From Azolla pinnata (taxonomy: Eukaryota; Streptophyta; Polypodiopsida; Salviniales; Salviniaceae), in contig JBBBWG010027168.1 of assembly GCA_037176905.1 (NCBI GenBank), positions 36,958 to 57,995 of the forward strand: a stretch of 21,038 bases of DNA. The letters run 5' to 3'. Below, piece after piece: positions 11,603 through 20,395 of the stretch. How positions within the stretch are numbered: position 1 is the first letter of the stretch; every line of letters starts with the position of its first letter. The notes under the pieces are model-generated. The model saw only the letters and a list, made by a program, of their open reading frames with translations. It was not told where the DNA came from and searched no databases. The position numbers were made by a program, and so were the translations under genes.

Positions 11603-12597
11603 GAAAGAAACAAAGAATGTATATGCAAGTGTCAAGTCTCTGTGCTGCGCTGCGCTTCTTCGAAGCACGGAAATGGTCCCGTGAATGGTTCTACATACGA
11701 CTGGAAGTAGCTTGCATTTGCAATTGTGACGTGCCTCAGGGAATCGAAAGACACAGACCAAATGGATTAAAGTCGTTGCATCGTCGGGAAGAGTTTGGCA
11801 GAGGATTAATCTTCAAGAAAGGATCCGGGATACTTTGGAAGCGCTCCATCTGTAGAAGGATCTCGGAGTCTGGAATAAGGAACCTCAAGATATCGGCGGC
11901 ATCCGTATGATCAAGATTCAAGACCAGGTGGGTGAGTCGATATATCGTTAAATAATGCCCGTTTCGTGTGGGTTTTTTTCACATTGTGTACCATTACAAG
12001 TCCTGTAGCAGATCTAAATGCGGTCAGTGGGCCGATCCCTATTTTCATCAGTACATCGGTGCGTTTACATTTAGTTGCAACTTCGCTGTTAGTCATTCCA
12101 TATGTTTTACTACTACAAGTTGTTCCTATGTCGATCATCTGTAATCTTTGCCCTCTGCAATAAGGTTCATATTTTTGGCTCCTTCCTGATGATGGGCATC
12201 CGAATGGATTGCTCTCGGAGGAAACTATTTCAAAGTGTTTTTTTGTGTCTGAAGCAAAAAAAGGAATCGTCGGATGCTATCCTTTTTCGTTGTTGTTTTT
12301 GCTGAGAGAAAGGCATCGCAAACTGCGATGGATCCATTGTGCTGCATGTATCCAATCTTGTGAACCTATAGTAGTTGTGTATCCTAATCCGATCTAATCT
12401 TTGTTCGAGTGGATTATGGTATTTTACGATGATTTATTTTACTGTCACATTTGGGCATATCCTCTGATCCGGTCATGAAAGCGCAAATCATGTTTGGCAG
12501 AAGGTATTCGAATTGATTGTGCGAGTTTTGTTTATGGGAGAATTTACCGAAAAACGCCTGACCAAATGATGACTTTCAAACCAGGATCAGGATCAGA
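11603..12597 (+). other. VPS53 3' UTR and downstream DNA, no recognised gene
   Basis: Follows the VPS53 stop codon at 11600-11602. The start of this stretch is presumably 3' UTR, but there is no clear canonical AATAAA, only near variants such as AATAAT near 11952 and AATAAG near 12159, so the polyadenylation site cannot be placed. The open frames on both strands are short, overlap each other and show no domain or family I recognise. Confidence 0.6.
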
Positions 12598-12635
12598 GGT
12601 TTAGGGTTTTAGAGGGTTTATAGGGTTTAGGGTGG
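12598..12635. repeat. Short telomere-like / telo-box block
   Basis: About four degenerate copies of the plant telomere unit TTTAGGG occur within 38 bp (GGTTTAGGGTTTTAG, then AGGGTTTATAGGGTTTAGGG). On the minus strand this reads as ACCCTAAACCC-type telo-box. Such boxes occur in plant promoters as well as in interstitial telomere remnants. The position, 1 kb after VPS53 and 2 kb before gene 2, does not decide between these. Confidence 0.75.
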
Positions 12636-13395
12636 AGAATCTGGGCTTGAACATGAGATCAATCGTCTCGCGATTTCGGTGTAAAGTAAGCATCCTTGCC
12701 ATTTAGAGATGCATCTGGATGGTTTTTAGCCTGACCGAAAGCTATCAGCGAGGATATCTATACTAATTCTTTCTCGGGCCTTCTTGGTCTGGGCAGATCA
12801 GCTGGGCTCATCGAATTCGCGCCTGCCTTCTGCTCGGAGATGGGGGACGGGTCTGCAAAGAGCGTGAAGTGATTGATGGAAAAAACGCGAATAAATCGGA
12901 CACGGATCAGAGCAGCGCATCGTAGTCGTTTCGATGCATTTGCCTGTTCTGGCTTCTGGGCACCGGTCCTTAATTCCTCCGATTTCCGCTCGCATAATAA
13001 CCAGTTAGCTGTATCCAGACATACATACATTGGCCTCTTAAAAAAGCGTAAGCGAAGCCAGTTACATACAGTCTCAATTACATGCGCACGGTTCTTGTAA
13101 GATCAGCGCAGACTAGACTACGCGTCCAACGTTTTGCAAGTAAAAGCCCGAGGTCTTTTCCTGATCCTGTTTTGTTGGCTTTTTTCTGCCTGTGCCAGCT
13201 CGCTGCTTGATGTGCAAAATGTAATCGGATTTCGATGATCGCGCCCCCCTCCCCACCATGATGCATCCGATGCCAGATCGACAAGCCGGATCGTCGCCCC
13301 CTCTCGATCGATCGATGAATCATAATATCGGATCGGGCGATCGGGTGACGATACGATCGTCGCATTCATACATGGGGTGGTCGATTGCAAGTTCG
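12636..13395. other. Intergenic DNA, no supported gene
   Basis: Base composition is more GC-balanced than in the introns, with several GATCG words. Overlapping open frames of 60-95 codons occur on both strands, but none has a recognisable domain, plausible splice structure or start context. I see nothing I can annotate. Confidence 0.6.
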
Positions 13396-13453
13396 AGATC
13401 GGAATCGGGATCGGAATCGGAATCGGAATCGGAATCGGGATCGAATCGGATCG
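13396..13453. repeat. (GGAATC)n hexanucleotide microsatellite
   Basis: About nine units of GGAATC with GGGATC variants, ending in GAATCGGATCGC. On one strand it would read as alternating Ser/Glu and on the other as Asp/Ser repeats. Both readings are by-products of the repeat. Confidence 0.92.
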
Positions 13454-13555
13454 CTTGCATGATCATGTAACTGGCTTTTTCACTTCCTCTTTTTTTGCTT
13501 GTTTCTGGAGGCTTGAACTTTGAGACCTGCAAAAAAAATATAGAGAGTCAAAAGA

Positions 13556-13753
13556 CAAGAAGAAGAAGAAGAAGAAGAAGAAGAAATGAAGAAGAAATGA
13601 AGAAGAAATGAAAAAGAGAAGAAGAAGAAGAAGAAGAAGAAATGAAGAAGAAAAGAAGAAGAAGAAGAAGAAGAAGAAGAAGAAGAAGAAGACGAAGAAG
13701 AAGAAGAAGAAGAAAAGAAGAAGAAGAAGAAGAAGAAGAAGAAGAAGAAGAAG
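13556..13753. repeat. AAG/GAA trinucleotide microsatellite, about 200 bp
   Basis: A nearly pure AAG run on the + strand (CTT on the minus), interrupted by four GAAATGAAG-like units between about 13583 and 13645, by AAAAG phase shifts and by one GACGAAG near 13691. It lies about 845 bp upstream of the gene 2 start. Long GAA/TTC tracts can form triplex DNA and are unstable in length. The Lys/Arg, Leu, Ser and Phe open frames through it are artefacts. Confidence 0.95.
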
Positions 13754-14592
13754 CAATTACTGTGTTCACTCTTTTCTGTTGTCTGATCTGATCTGATTCC
13801 ACTTCATGGGGCCAACGGTTCAATTCTTCGCACTCCCCATCCCCCATCTCTTCTTCCCTTCCATCTGCGCTGCACAACACGCTCGATCCTTTCCTCACAC
13901 AGCTGGAGAAAGACCGAGCTTCCATTGCCATATAGCCATAGCCATAGCCATCGCCTTTCTTTTGTCATAGCTTCAGCTAGGGAGTGACAGTGATACGCCC
14001 TCATCTTCCCTTTCGGCGAATCTCGATTCCCCTTCCCCATCTATACATGTAGATCACACCACGCTTGAGAAAAAAGACCGAGACTTTCGCCATAGCCGTA
14101 GGCAAAGCTCTCTTTGGGGAGCCAATGTCCGTCTACACTTCTTCCCTCTCAATGGATCTTTTGATCATTGGCCCGCCCATATGAGCTTTTTCCTTGCTAG
14201 TAAGTACTACTGGATTAGTGCGAGAATATCCTGCTCCTTCCGAATCACATGCCTCTTTTGCCGGACTCGTGAATCCGAATCCTTACCTTTCACTGCCTGG
14301 CCCGTAATTCTTGAGAATATTCTTTGTTTCGGAACCTTAACTCTCTCCATCCATACCAATGGTGGTGTTAGGAGTTCCGTTTCAAGTCATATCCAGGCAT
14401 AAAGCTTTGGATCGCAAAAGATTTTTCATAGCCCATCTGCGAGAAGCTTGTGAGCTCCCACGAAGAACAATATCTCAGACCCTAAACTGAAGCAAAGATA
14501 GATCCTTTTTTCTCAAAGCCGTTCAAGAATTCTGACTACGGTTTAGAGCAAAGCCGGTTTTCAATCTTAGATAGAAGTAAGACCCTATCCAC
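13754..14592 (+). other. Upstream region of gene 2, possibly organelle-derived
   Basis: About 840 bp separate the AAG tract from the gene 2 start, so the promoter and 5' UTR should lie here, but I cannot point to a convincing TATA box or transcription start. A short CATAGC repeat occurs at about 13929-13951, and a related motif (AGACCGAG followed by GCCATAGCC) recurs near 14077-14100. From about 13860 the sequence is GC-balanced and lacks the AT-rich texture of the neighbouring introns. Its style recalls non-coding plant mitochondrial DNA, but this is an impression without an identified organellar gene. A 73-codon open frame at 14181-14402 (hydrophobic, Cys/Phe-rich) is not supported as a gene. 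Confidence 0.4.
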
Positions 14593-14601
14593 ATGAAATG
14601 A
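14593..14601 (+). promoter_or_regulatory. Minimal uORF (Met-Lys-stop) overlapping the gene 2 start
   Basis: ATG AAA TGA at 14593-14601 is out of frame with the gene. It overlaps the main start at 14598 completely, and its last base is the A of the second in-frame ATG at 14601. If the mRNA leader covers it, ribosomes starting at 14593 would stop exactly on the downstream start codons, which could tune initiation. Transcription start and use of this codon are unknown. Confidence 0.4.
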
Positions 14602-17600
14602 TGAATTCAACTAAAAAGAAACCACTTAGATCAAAGGAGAAGCTGGAATTCAAATTCGAGCTTCGAGCAACTCGGGTAAGTCTTGGAAATCGATGGTTTT
14701 GGAAGATTTCGTTTGGGTTTGATTTTTGTAAATCTCAACAAATATGGCGAAGAAAGGCGAATCTGTGCATTCTGATTGGTGAAACAAAGAGAACATTGTG
14801 TGCTCAATTGTAAATTGGATGAAAGAAAACATACGGGAAGAGAATGCGTTTGATTGCATATCGGATGAAGAGAGCTAAACGTGCGTAGATCAATATTCAA
14901 TAAAAGAAAATGAAAGAATTTTAGAAGAAAAGAAAGCAAATGTGGGTGGAAGAAATCAGAGATTCAGGTTCAGAAAGAAGAGAAGGCAACAAATGTGGGT
15001 CACTAAATAAGCCACGATAGAGAGAATAATAGAAAAGCCATCGGCTATAAGGGAGTTTACCCTTCCGATGGCGGTTTTGGATAAAGAAGAAAAAGAAGCA
15101 AATGTGCTTATGGATTTAAAGTAGTCTACAAAGTGTGATTTTGCTCCAATATCGGGTAATCATATGCTCTATGCGCAGATTCCACAACAAGCATGGGATG
15201 AACTCTTGACCTCTTGGGAGTTCCCCATTTTATGATAATTTCGGATGACAGAAAATGTGTATTTTTGTATATAGTTTGAGAGGGGATTGCAAAATGTGAT
15301 TTCCTCTAACATTGGATGATTGTATACGCTATGTCCAGATTCCGCAACGAGGGTGGGACAAACTCATGGTCTCGTTGATCGCCGTTGAAACTGGGAAAGT
15401 AACTGCAAAGACAGGAAAGGCTTTGGTTAAGAATGGGACCTGCCAGTGGTCAGACGCTCTTTATGAATCCACATCCTTTTCTCAACCAATCAATGGAAAA
15501 CATGGCAATAAAGAGCTTTACAAACTCGTGGTTTCTATGGTAAACTTTTTCCTATATCCAACTAATTTTAGTCGGTTGTCACAAAGCATACCATCATATG
15601 ATGGGCCTATTGATTTCATATTTTGGCTGTCACAAATGAGTAAGGTAAGTTCGCAAATATCTTAATTCAGGTAATCTTAGCACTTCATATGGATGATAGC
15701 TGCCAAAACAGTAAGATTTGTATGGTTTGGGAGTTCTGAAGGTGTAGAGACTTGTGTTACCTATAGACTAGAAAGTGAGATTTCTATGGTTAGATGTATG
15801 AGAAGTTTTAGAGGCTGGTGTTGATGGTTAGCACACTTGTTTGCTTCAACCATGAAATCTGAATGTAAAGGTTTTGAGATACTGTACTTTCGAAAAGCCC
15901 TGAATTTAGTAACAATGTCTGTTCTGATATGCTTGAATCAACCTACCAGTATAAGTATGAAAGGTATATCCTAAAAATGTATTTGAAAAACTTATCAGAA
16001 TGAAGACATCAAATGCTTAATTGAATCTTTGGGTGGTTGTCACTTCTGCGACACGTTACTTTATGACGCACTTGTGGAATTGTAATGATCTATCTGTTTA
16101 AACGCTTGGCAAAGAACTCTGCCACATGGGATGAGGTTTTTCATAACATTTCTTCTTTGAAAAACCCAGGGTACATCTCGGTTGGGCATTCTTGGAGAGG
16201 CCACTATTGACATGGCAGAATACACACAGTCTCTTCGTCCAGTTTCATTGTCTTTACCATTGCAAAGTTGTAACTTTGGTACCATTTTACATGTAAGTCT
16301 CGAGAATTCGTTGATAAATTCCCAGTAAAGCATGTGTCCATCCTGAATCTTACTAGATATATAATTGTGATCTTGGTTTGGCAGGTTAAGGTACAACGAC
16401 TGATGGCAAATGTTGTCGTCAACAGGTACTTTTCAAACAACTTGCTTGATTACGCACTGTCTTTTCCCAGTCATTAACTTACTAGGTGATTTTTAGTTGT
16501 TTTGGAACCGCTGAATTCCTCAAACCTGTTAGTGAGAAGGATATGGCATATGTAATACTAGCTAGTCATATCTTAACCTGCAATGCTTCATGTTAGTCTC
16601 TACAATGAGAAATTATCGCTTCATAGCTGATTAAGACTCAGAGGTGTAGACTCTAGAGACGTTAATGCATTTTTCTTTCTTCATTTCTATCAGGGACATT
16701 GAAGAGCAAAAAGAGATTCCTTTAGAAGAAGCTTCTCCGCAGGGCCATGAGGTGGAAAATGATCTCAAATCTTCAATTGCAACTAAGGTTAGCATAATAT
16801 TTACCTTTTATTAGCTCTAGTGTCTACAGCATAGCTCCCTATCATTTATATAGACAAGAATATAAATGCAAATGGGGTTACTTACAGCTTTTTCCTTTGA
16901 TTCCTAATTAAAATGATGCCTACATATCCACAAAATTATCCATTTATGAATGGATTTGTATCCAGCTAGCTTACTAAGCTTCATATGAAATGTAGATTAA
17001 CTAGCTCGACATTCAATTCAACATATCTCTGACCTTAAACAGTCGACAACAAGCTTTTACGTACTCAAGCTTATGCATGTCCATCTATCTAGCATAACAC
17101 CATATAGAGATCTAACCTATTGTTTGTTCCATAGCATACTCCACGTGCAAATGTAGATTTAATAAGCTATCTCTTGTCAGCGCATTTTGAATTAGCTTTA
17201 TTGTCAACTAGGACCCTCACATGTAAATCTAGCTTTAATAAGAGCTATTTCTAATCATTGCATTTAGAGTTATTCTGACTAAGAGGTTTTGTTATCAAGG
17301 TTAATGTGGGCAATGATAAATTTTAGTCATGAATCATAATTCACTTAGGTGAACAATATCTCCATCCATCAAATCTAAGTTCAGGACAAGAATTATTTTG
17401 TATCAAGGCTTACTATCTCTTTCATTGTGGTTGATATCTAATCAAGTCTATAAAGATGTCTCATACATATTATGTCCATATGATAAGAAAGGGTAAACTC
17501 ACACATTCAGTAATGCATGTCTGTATGGTAATAATGGAGATTGGTTCAATGCTTTTTTCTTTTTTAGGATGATTTTGTTCCTCTCACTCCTGGAGGTAGC

Positions 17601-20395
17601 GAATCTCGATCACATCTAAGTGGGTGGATGGCGGATGAACTCATATCACCATCTAGCTCCATCAGTAGCTCTCATGAATCCAGTAATTTCCAATATCATG
17701 TTGGGCTGAATAATATAGATTTGAAAGCATCAGCTTCTAGCGACGAGAATCCAGATGAACAAGTTACAAACAAATGGAATAATCATGAAACCCTTGATGG
17801 TTTAGAAAAATTTGAAGCTACTATCGAGGAAATGAGACCAGACCCAGTTTCAACAAATGAAAATGCTGTGAAAATCAGTGTAGATCTTAATAGACTAAAG
17901 AAAAGGCTTTCAGACGAGATAAGGAAGAATGAAATTTTAGAAGAAAAGATCTCCACATTGTCAAAGGACTTGGTCATTGAACAAGGGAAATTCCATGCGG
18001 AATTGGAAAATGAGAAGAGTCTAAACTCAAAATTGACTCTAGAACTAAGAAAGACCCAAGAGAATAATTCTGGATTAATAATTGAAATTGAGGAGCTCAA
18101 AAAGTCGCTGAAGGCAAAGGCAGAATCAGATGATTATGGGAACATAATCCCAGAACAGTACATTAGAGGGTTGGAAAGTGAAAATGAAGCTTTAAAGAAT
18201 AAGCTAGACGTTATTGAGAAAGACCTCAAAAATTCGGAAGAGCTTACTTTGGAGAATACTGACCTTAAATCAGAGTTGCAAATTGAAAAGCAAAAGGGGA
18301 GGATGCAAGCAATCACAGTTCGTCAATTAGAAAACACAATTGCAGAGTTGACAAGTGTGGTTTCTCAGCTAGAGATAAAGTTGGCTACAAAATATAGTGA
18401 AAATGGCAAAGAGCAAGCAAAAAAGGTGGGAGAAACAGCGAATGGAATGACGGATAATTTGAGAGATTGTGAAAGTTCTAACGAAATGCACATGGCTAGT
18501 AACGAAGTTGATATCAATTCGACAGAGAGAGGCTTTGAAAGAGAAACCCAAGACCTTGATGAACAGAACGCTGGGTTTTTGACGGAAATCGAGATGCTGA
18601 AAGCTAGCTTTCAACATCAGATTTTGGACTTTCAAAATGAGATAAAGCTCTTGAAAGTAGAGAATGATGGCCAAAAAGAGGAGATTCAAAACTTTCAGCA
18701 ACAAACCGTTCACTTAGTAAATGAGATAAAATCCTTGAAAAGAGAAAGCGATGGGCATAAGTCTGTCATTACATCACAGAAAGGGCAGCTCAAAAGGCTA
18801 AGAGAAACGAGTACCAAAGTTGAGGAAGAGTACATGGCCGTGTTGAAGCAATTAGAAGAATTGAAAGTTTCAAGCGATGCGAGCTCGAGGGACGATGAAA
18901 ACTTCACTGCTTTGAAGAAGCAGCTCGAAACTACCCAAGAGCATCTCTTATCTACAGAGAGCAAATACAGGGAGATGCTACAGTTAACAACATGTATAGA
19001 CACAGAAAAATCTGCTCTTTTGGAAGTGCAAAAGGAAGCCGAAGCCACTATAGCTGCATTGCAAAGTGTTAATGCTAGTTTACAAGAGGATCTGCGCGCG
19101 GAGAAGTTGAAGAACTCAGGTCTACAAGATCAACATGATCGTGATGAAGATAAGCTATCAGTGCTTATCGATGAGATGACCCAGCTTAAGTTATCAGAGC
19201 AGGAAATGGTGGCCCAAGCAAAGGAAATGGAAAACAAGATTCGTATCTTGCAAGAAGAGAACAAAAATTATAGAACTCGAATCGAGGAGCTCGAAACCGA
19301 GATAGAATCTGATCCAGCTTCCAAAACTCATTTACGTGGAACGATGTCAGAGCTTGGTATACAAAAAGTCAGAACTCTCTCAGAATTATTCAAATCCCAG
19401 CAAATCCAGCTGACACGGCTGGACGAGTCATTTGAAAACGAAACTATGGAGAATGAAAAGATGGATTTGGAAATACTGTGCGAGGTATCGTATCTTTTAG
19501 AGAGACAACCGATAGGGTTGCAAATTTTCCATTAGCTCTTCACTTTACTGAAATGCCATGATTTGAATTTTTTTGGAACTCTGATATCAGAGTGAGGTGA
19601 AGAAGAAAGAACCTGAGCAGCAGGGTCATCTTCCTTTGAGGATCGGACACCTTGAATTTGCTACTGCAGAGCTCATGAAGCAGTATTGCAACTCTAATGC
19701 AGATCAGATCTTGAAAGAGGTGACGGGTGATTCTTGATCTGTATGATCCATGCCTGCAACACATGAATTCACTACTGAAAACTGCACGCACTATCTATAC
19801 TTCCTTTTGCTTTCCAATTTGTATCATGAAATCACTTGTCTGTGTATGCTGCATATGTGTGTGCATTTGGGTGCTTTATCCGTATTTGGAGCTGGCAATT
19901 TGGAGTATGGCATTCACGTTTGAAATTACTGTTTGGTGAAAAGCTGATGACTATTTTTAGTATTAATGGGTTGCCAAGGATTTGATTATGATGCAAAGAG
20001 ATCATTTTGAATTAGCAGCTTGAGAGTTTCCGGAGGCAAAATGCAATACTCTCCCAGCGAGAGATCAAGCTTCTGAAGAAGTTATTGGTTCTGCAAACCG
20101 ATCTCGACGATGCGAAAAAGGTAACGCCGCCATGAATATTTTCTGGTTTTCGGGTAAATCGATCAAACCAAGAGAAAGAAGAAAGTCATGTTGCATGGGG
20201 AGCTTTGAAAAAAAACAAGAAGAAGAGAGAGAGAAAAAACACAATGGTACAGGAGAAGCAGCAACTGGAGGATGCTCTTTCAATGTTCAATGCCGCAGCA
20301 AGTGACGATAACAGCCTGGAAAGGATTGCTACTTTGGAGCTGCAGCTCGCGGAGGTCGTAGAGGCAAATAATATGTACAAGCAACAACTTCAGAG
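14598..20395 (+). CDS. NT-C2 domain, long coiled-coil protein (3' end outside window)
   Basis: Exons: 14598-14675, 15339-15539, 16170-16292, 16385-16425, 16694-16787, 17568-19484, 19591-19719, 20019-20120, 20253-20395. All have GT-AG borders and continuous phase, giving 942 residues before the gene leaves the window. Exons 1-4 encode an N-terminal C2 domain of the NT-C2 type (EEIG1/EHBP1 family): KLEFKFELRATR, IPQRGWDKLMVSLIAVETGK, ALVKNGTCQW, KLYKLVVSM-like (KELYKLVVSM), GTSRLGILGEATIDMAEY and CNFGTILH. Residues about 150-280 are a polar linker containing LTPGGSESRSH. Exon 6 (1.9 kb) and exons 7-9 form a Leu/Glu/Lys heptad-rich coiled coil from about residue 280 to the end. This matches Arabidopsis proteins annotated as myosin heavy chain-related, such as At1g22060. 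NT-C2 domains are thought to bind membranes or link them to the cytoskeleton; the exact role of this plant family is not settled. No transmembrane segment or signal peptide is visible. ATG 14598 is followed directly by a second in-frame ATG. The last exon seen ends with two bases of an Arg codon, so at least one more exon follows. Confidence 0.92.
14676..15338 (+). other. Intron 1 of the NT-C2 coiled-coil gene
   Basis: A 663-bp phase-0 intron. Its middle (about 14820-15110) is purine-rich, and the phrase GCAAATGTG or ACAAATGTGGG recurs three times near 14936, 14990 and 15097, which suggests degraded local repeats. The decayed exon 2 copy listed separately occupies its distal part. No other feature is seen. 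Confidence 0.75.
15129..15235 (+). pseudogene. Decayed tandem copy of exon 2 of the NT-C2 gene
   Basis: The sequence from about 15129 resembles that from about 15290, offset by 160 bp. It covers the end of the intron, the acceptor (GCGCAG here, TCCAG at the true exon) and the first ~35 bases of coding sequence. The copy reads IPQQAWDELLTSWE, where the true exon reads IPQRGWDKLMVSLI, then diverges and hits TGA at 15233-15235. The true exon 2 is at 15339. The copy retains a plausible acceptor at 15178, so accidental splicing into it would truncate the protein inside the C2 domain. Confidence 0.8.
16788..17567 (+). other. Intron 5 of the NT-C2 gene
   Basis: A 780-bp AT-rich intron. A weak, degenerate direct repeat is visible: TGTAGATTTAATAAGCTAT near 17152 and TGTAAATCTAGCTTTAATAA near 17222, each followed about 20 bases later by a GCATTT word. 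No transposon ends, coding exon or RNA gene is recognised. The intron ends in a clean polypyrimidine tract (CTTTTTTCTTTTTTAG) before exon 6. Confidence 0.7.
18618..18785 (+). repeat. 28-residue internal repeat in the coiled coil
   Basis: Inside exon 6 the protein segments QILDFQNEIKLLKVENDGQ and QTVHLVNEIKSLKRESDGH are offset by 84 bases (28 residues, four heptads). DNA similarity is strongest at AATGAGATAAA in both copies. This looks like an internal duplication that keeps the heptad register, as often seen in long coiled coils. Confidence 0.75.

Noticed and set aside
11311-11761. Two overlapping minus-strand open frames opposite VPS53 exon 24
   Set aside because: They are shadows of the coding strand's Ser/Ala/Thr-rich tail, with no family resemblance.
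12758-13390. Several 65-95 codon open frames on both strands in the intergenic region
   Set aside because: They overlap one another in different frames, lack start context or domains, and look like chance openings in GC-balanced DNA.
13463-13931. Leu/Phe/Ser-rich (minus) and Lys/Arg-rich (plus) open frames
   Set aside because: They are translations of the AAG/CTT microsatellite in different frames.
17783-19048. Minus-strand open frames opposite exon 6 of the NT-C2 gene
   Set aside because: They are Ser/Phe/Leu-rich complements of Glu/Lys-rich coiled-coil codons, a usual antisense artefact.
19485-19535. Read-through of exon 6 to TAG at 19533-19535 as the gene's end
   Set aside because: The good donor GAG|GTATCG at 19485 and the three following in-phase coiled-coil exons show the gene continues. 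The 635-codon frame is only part of it.
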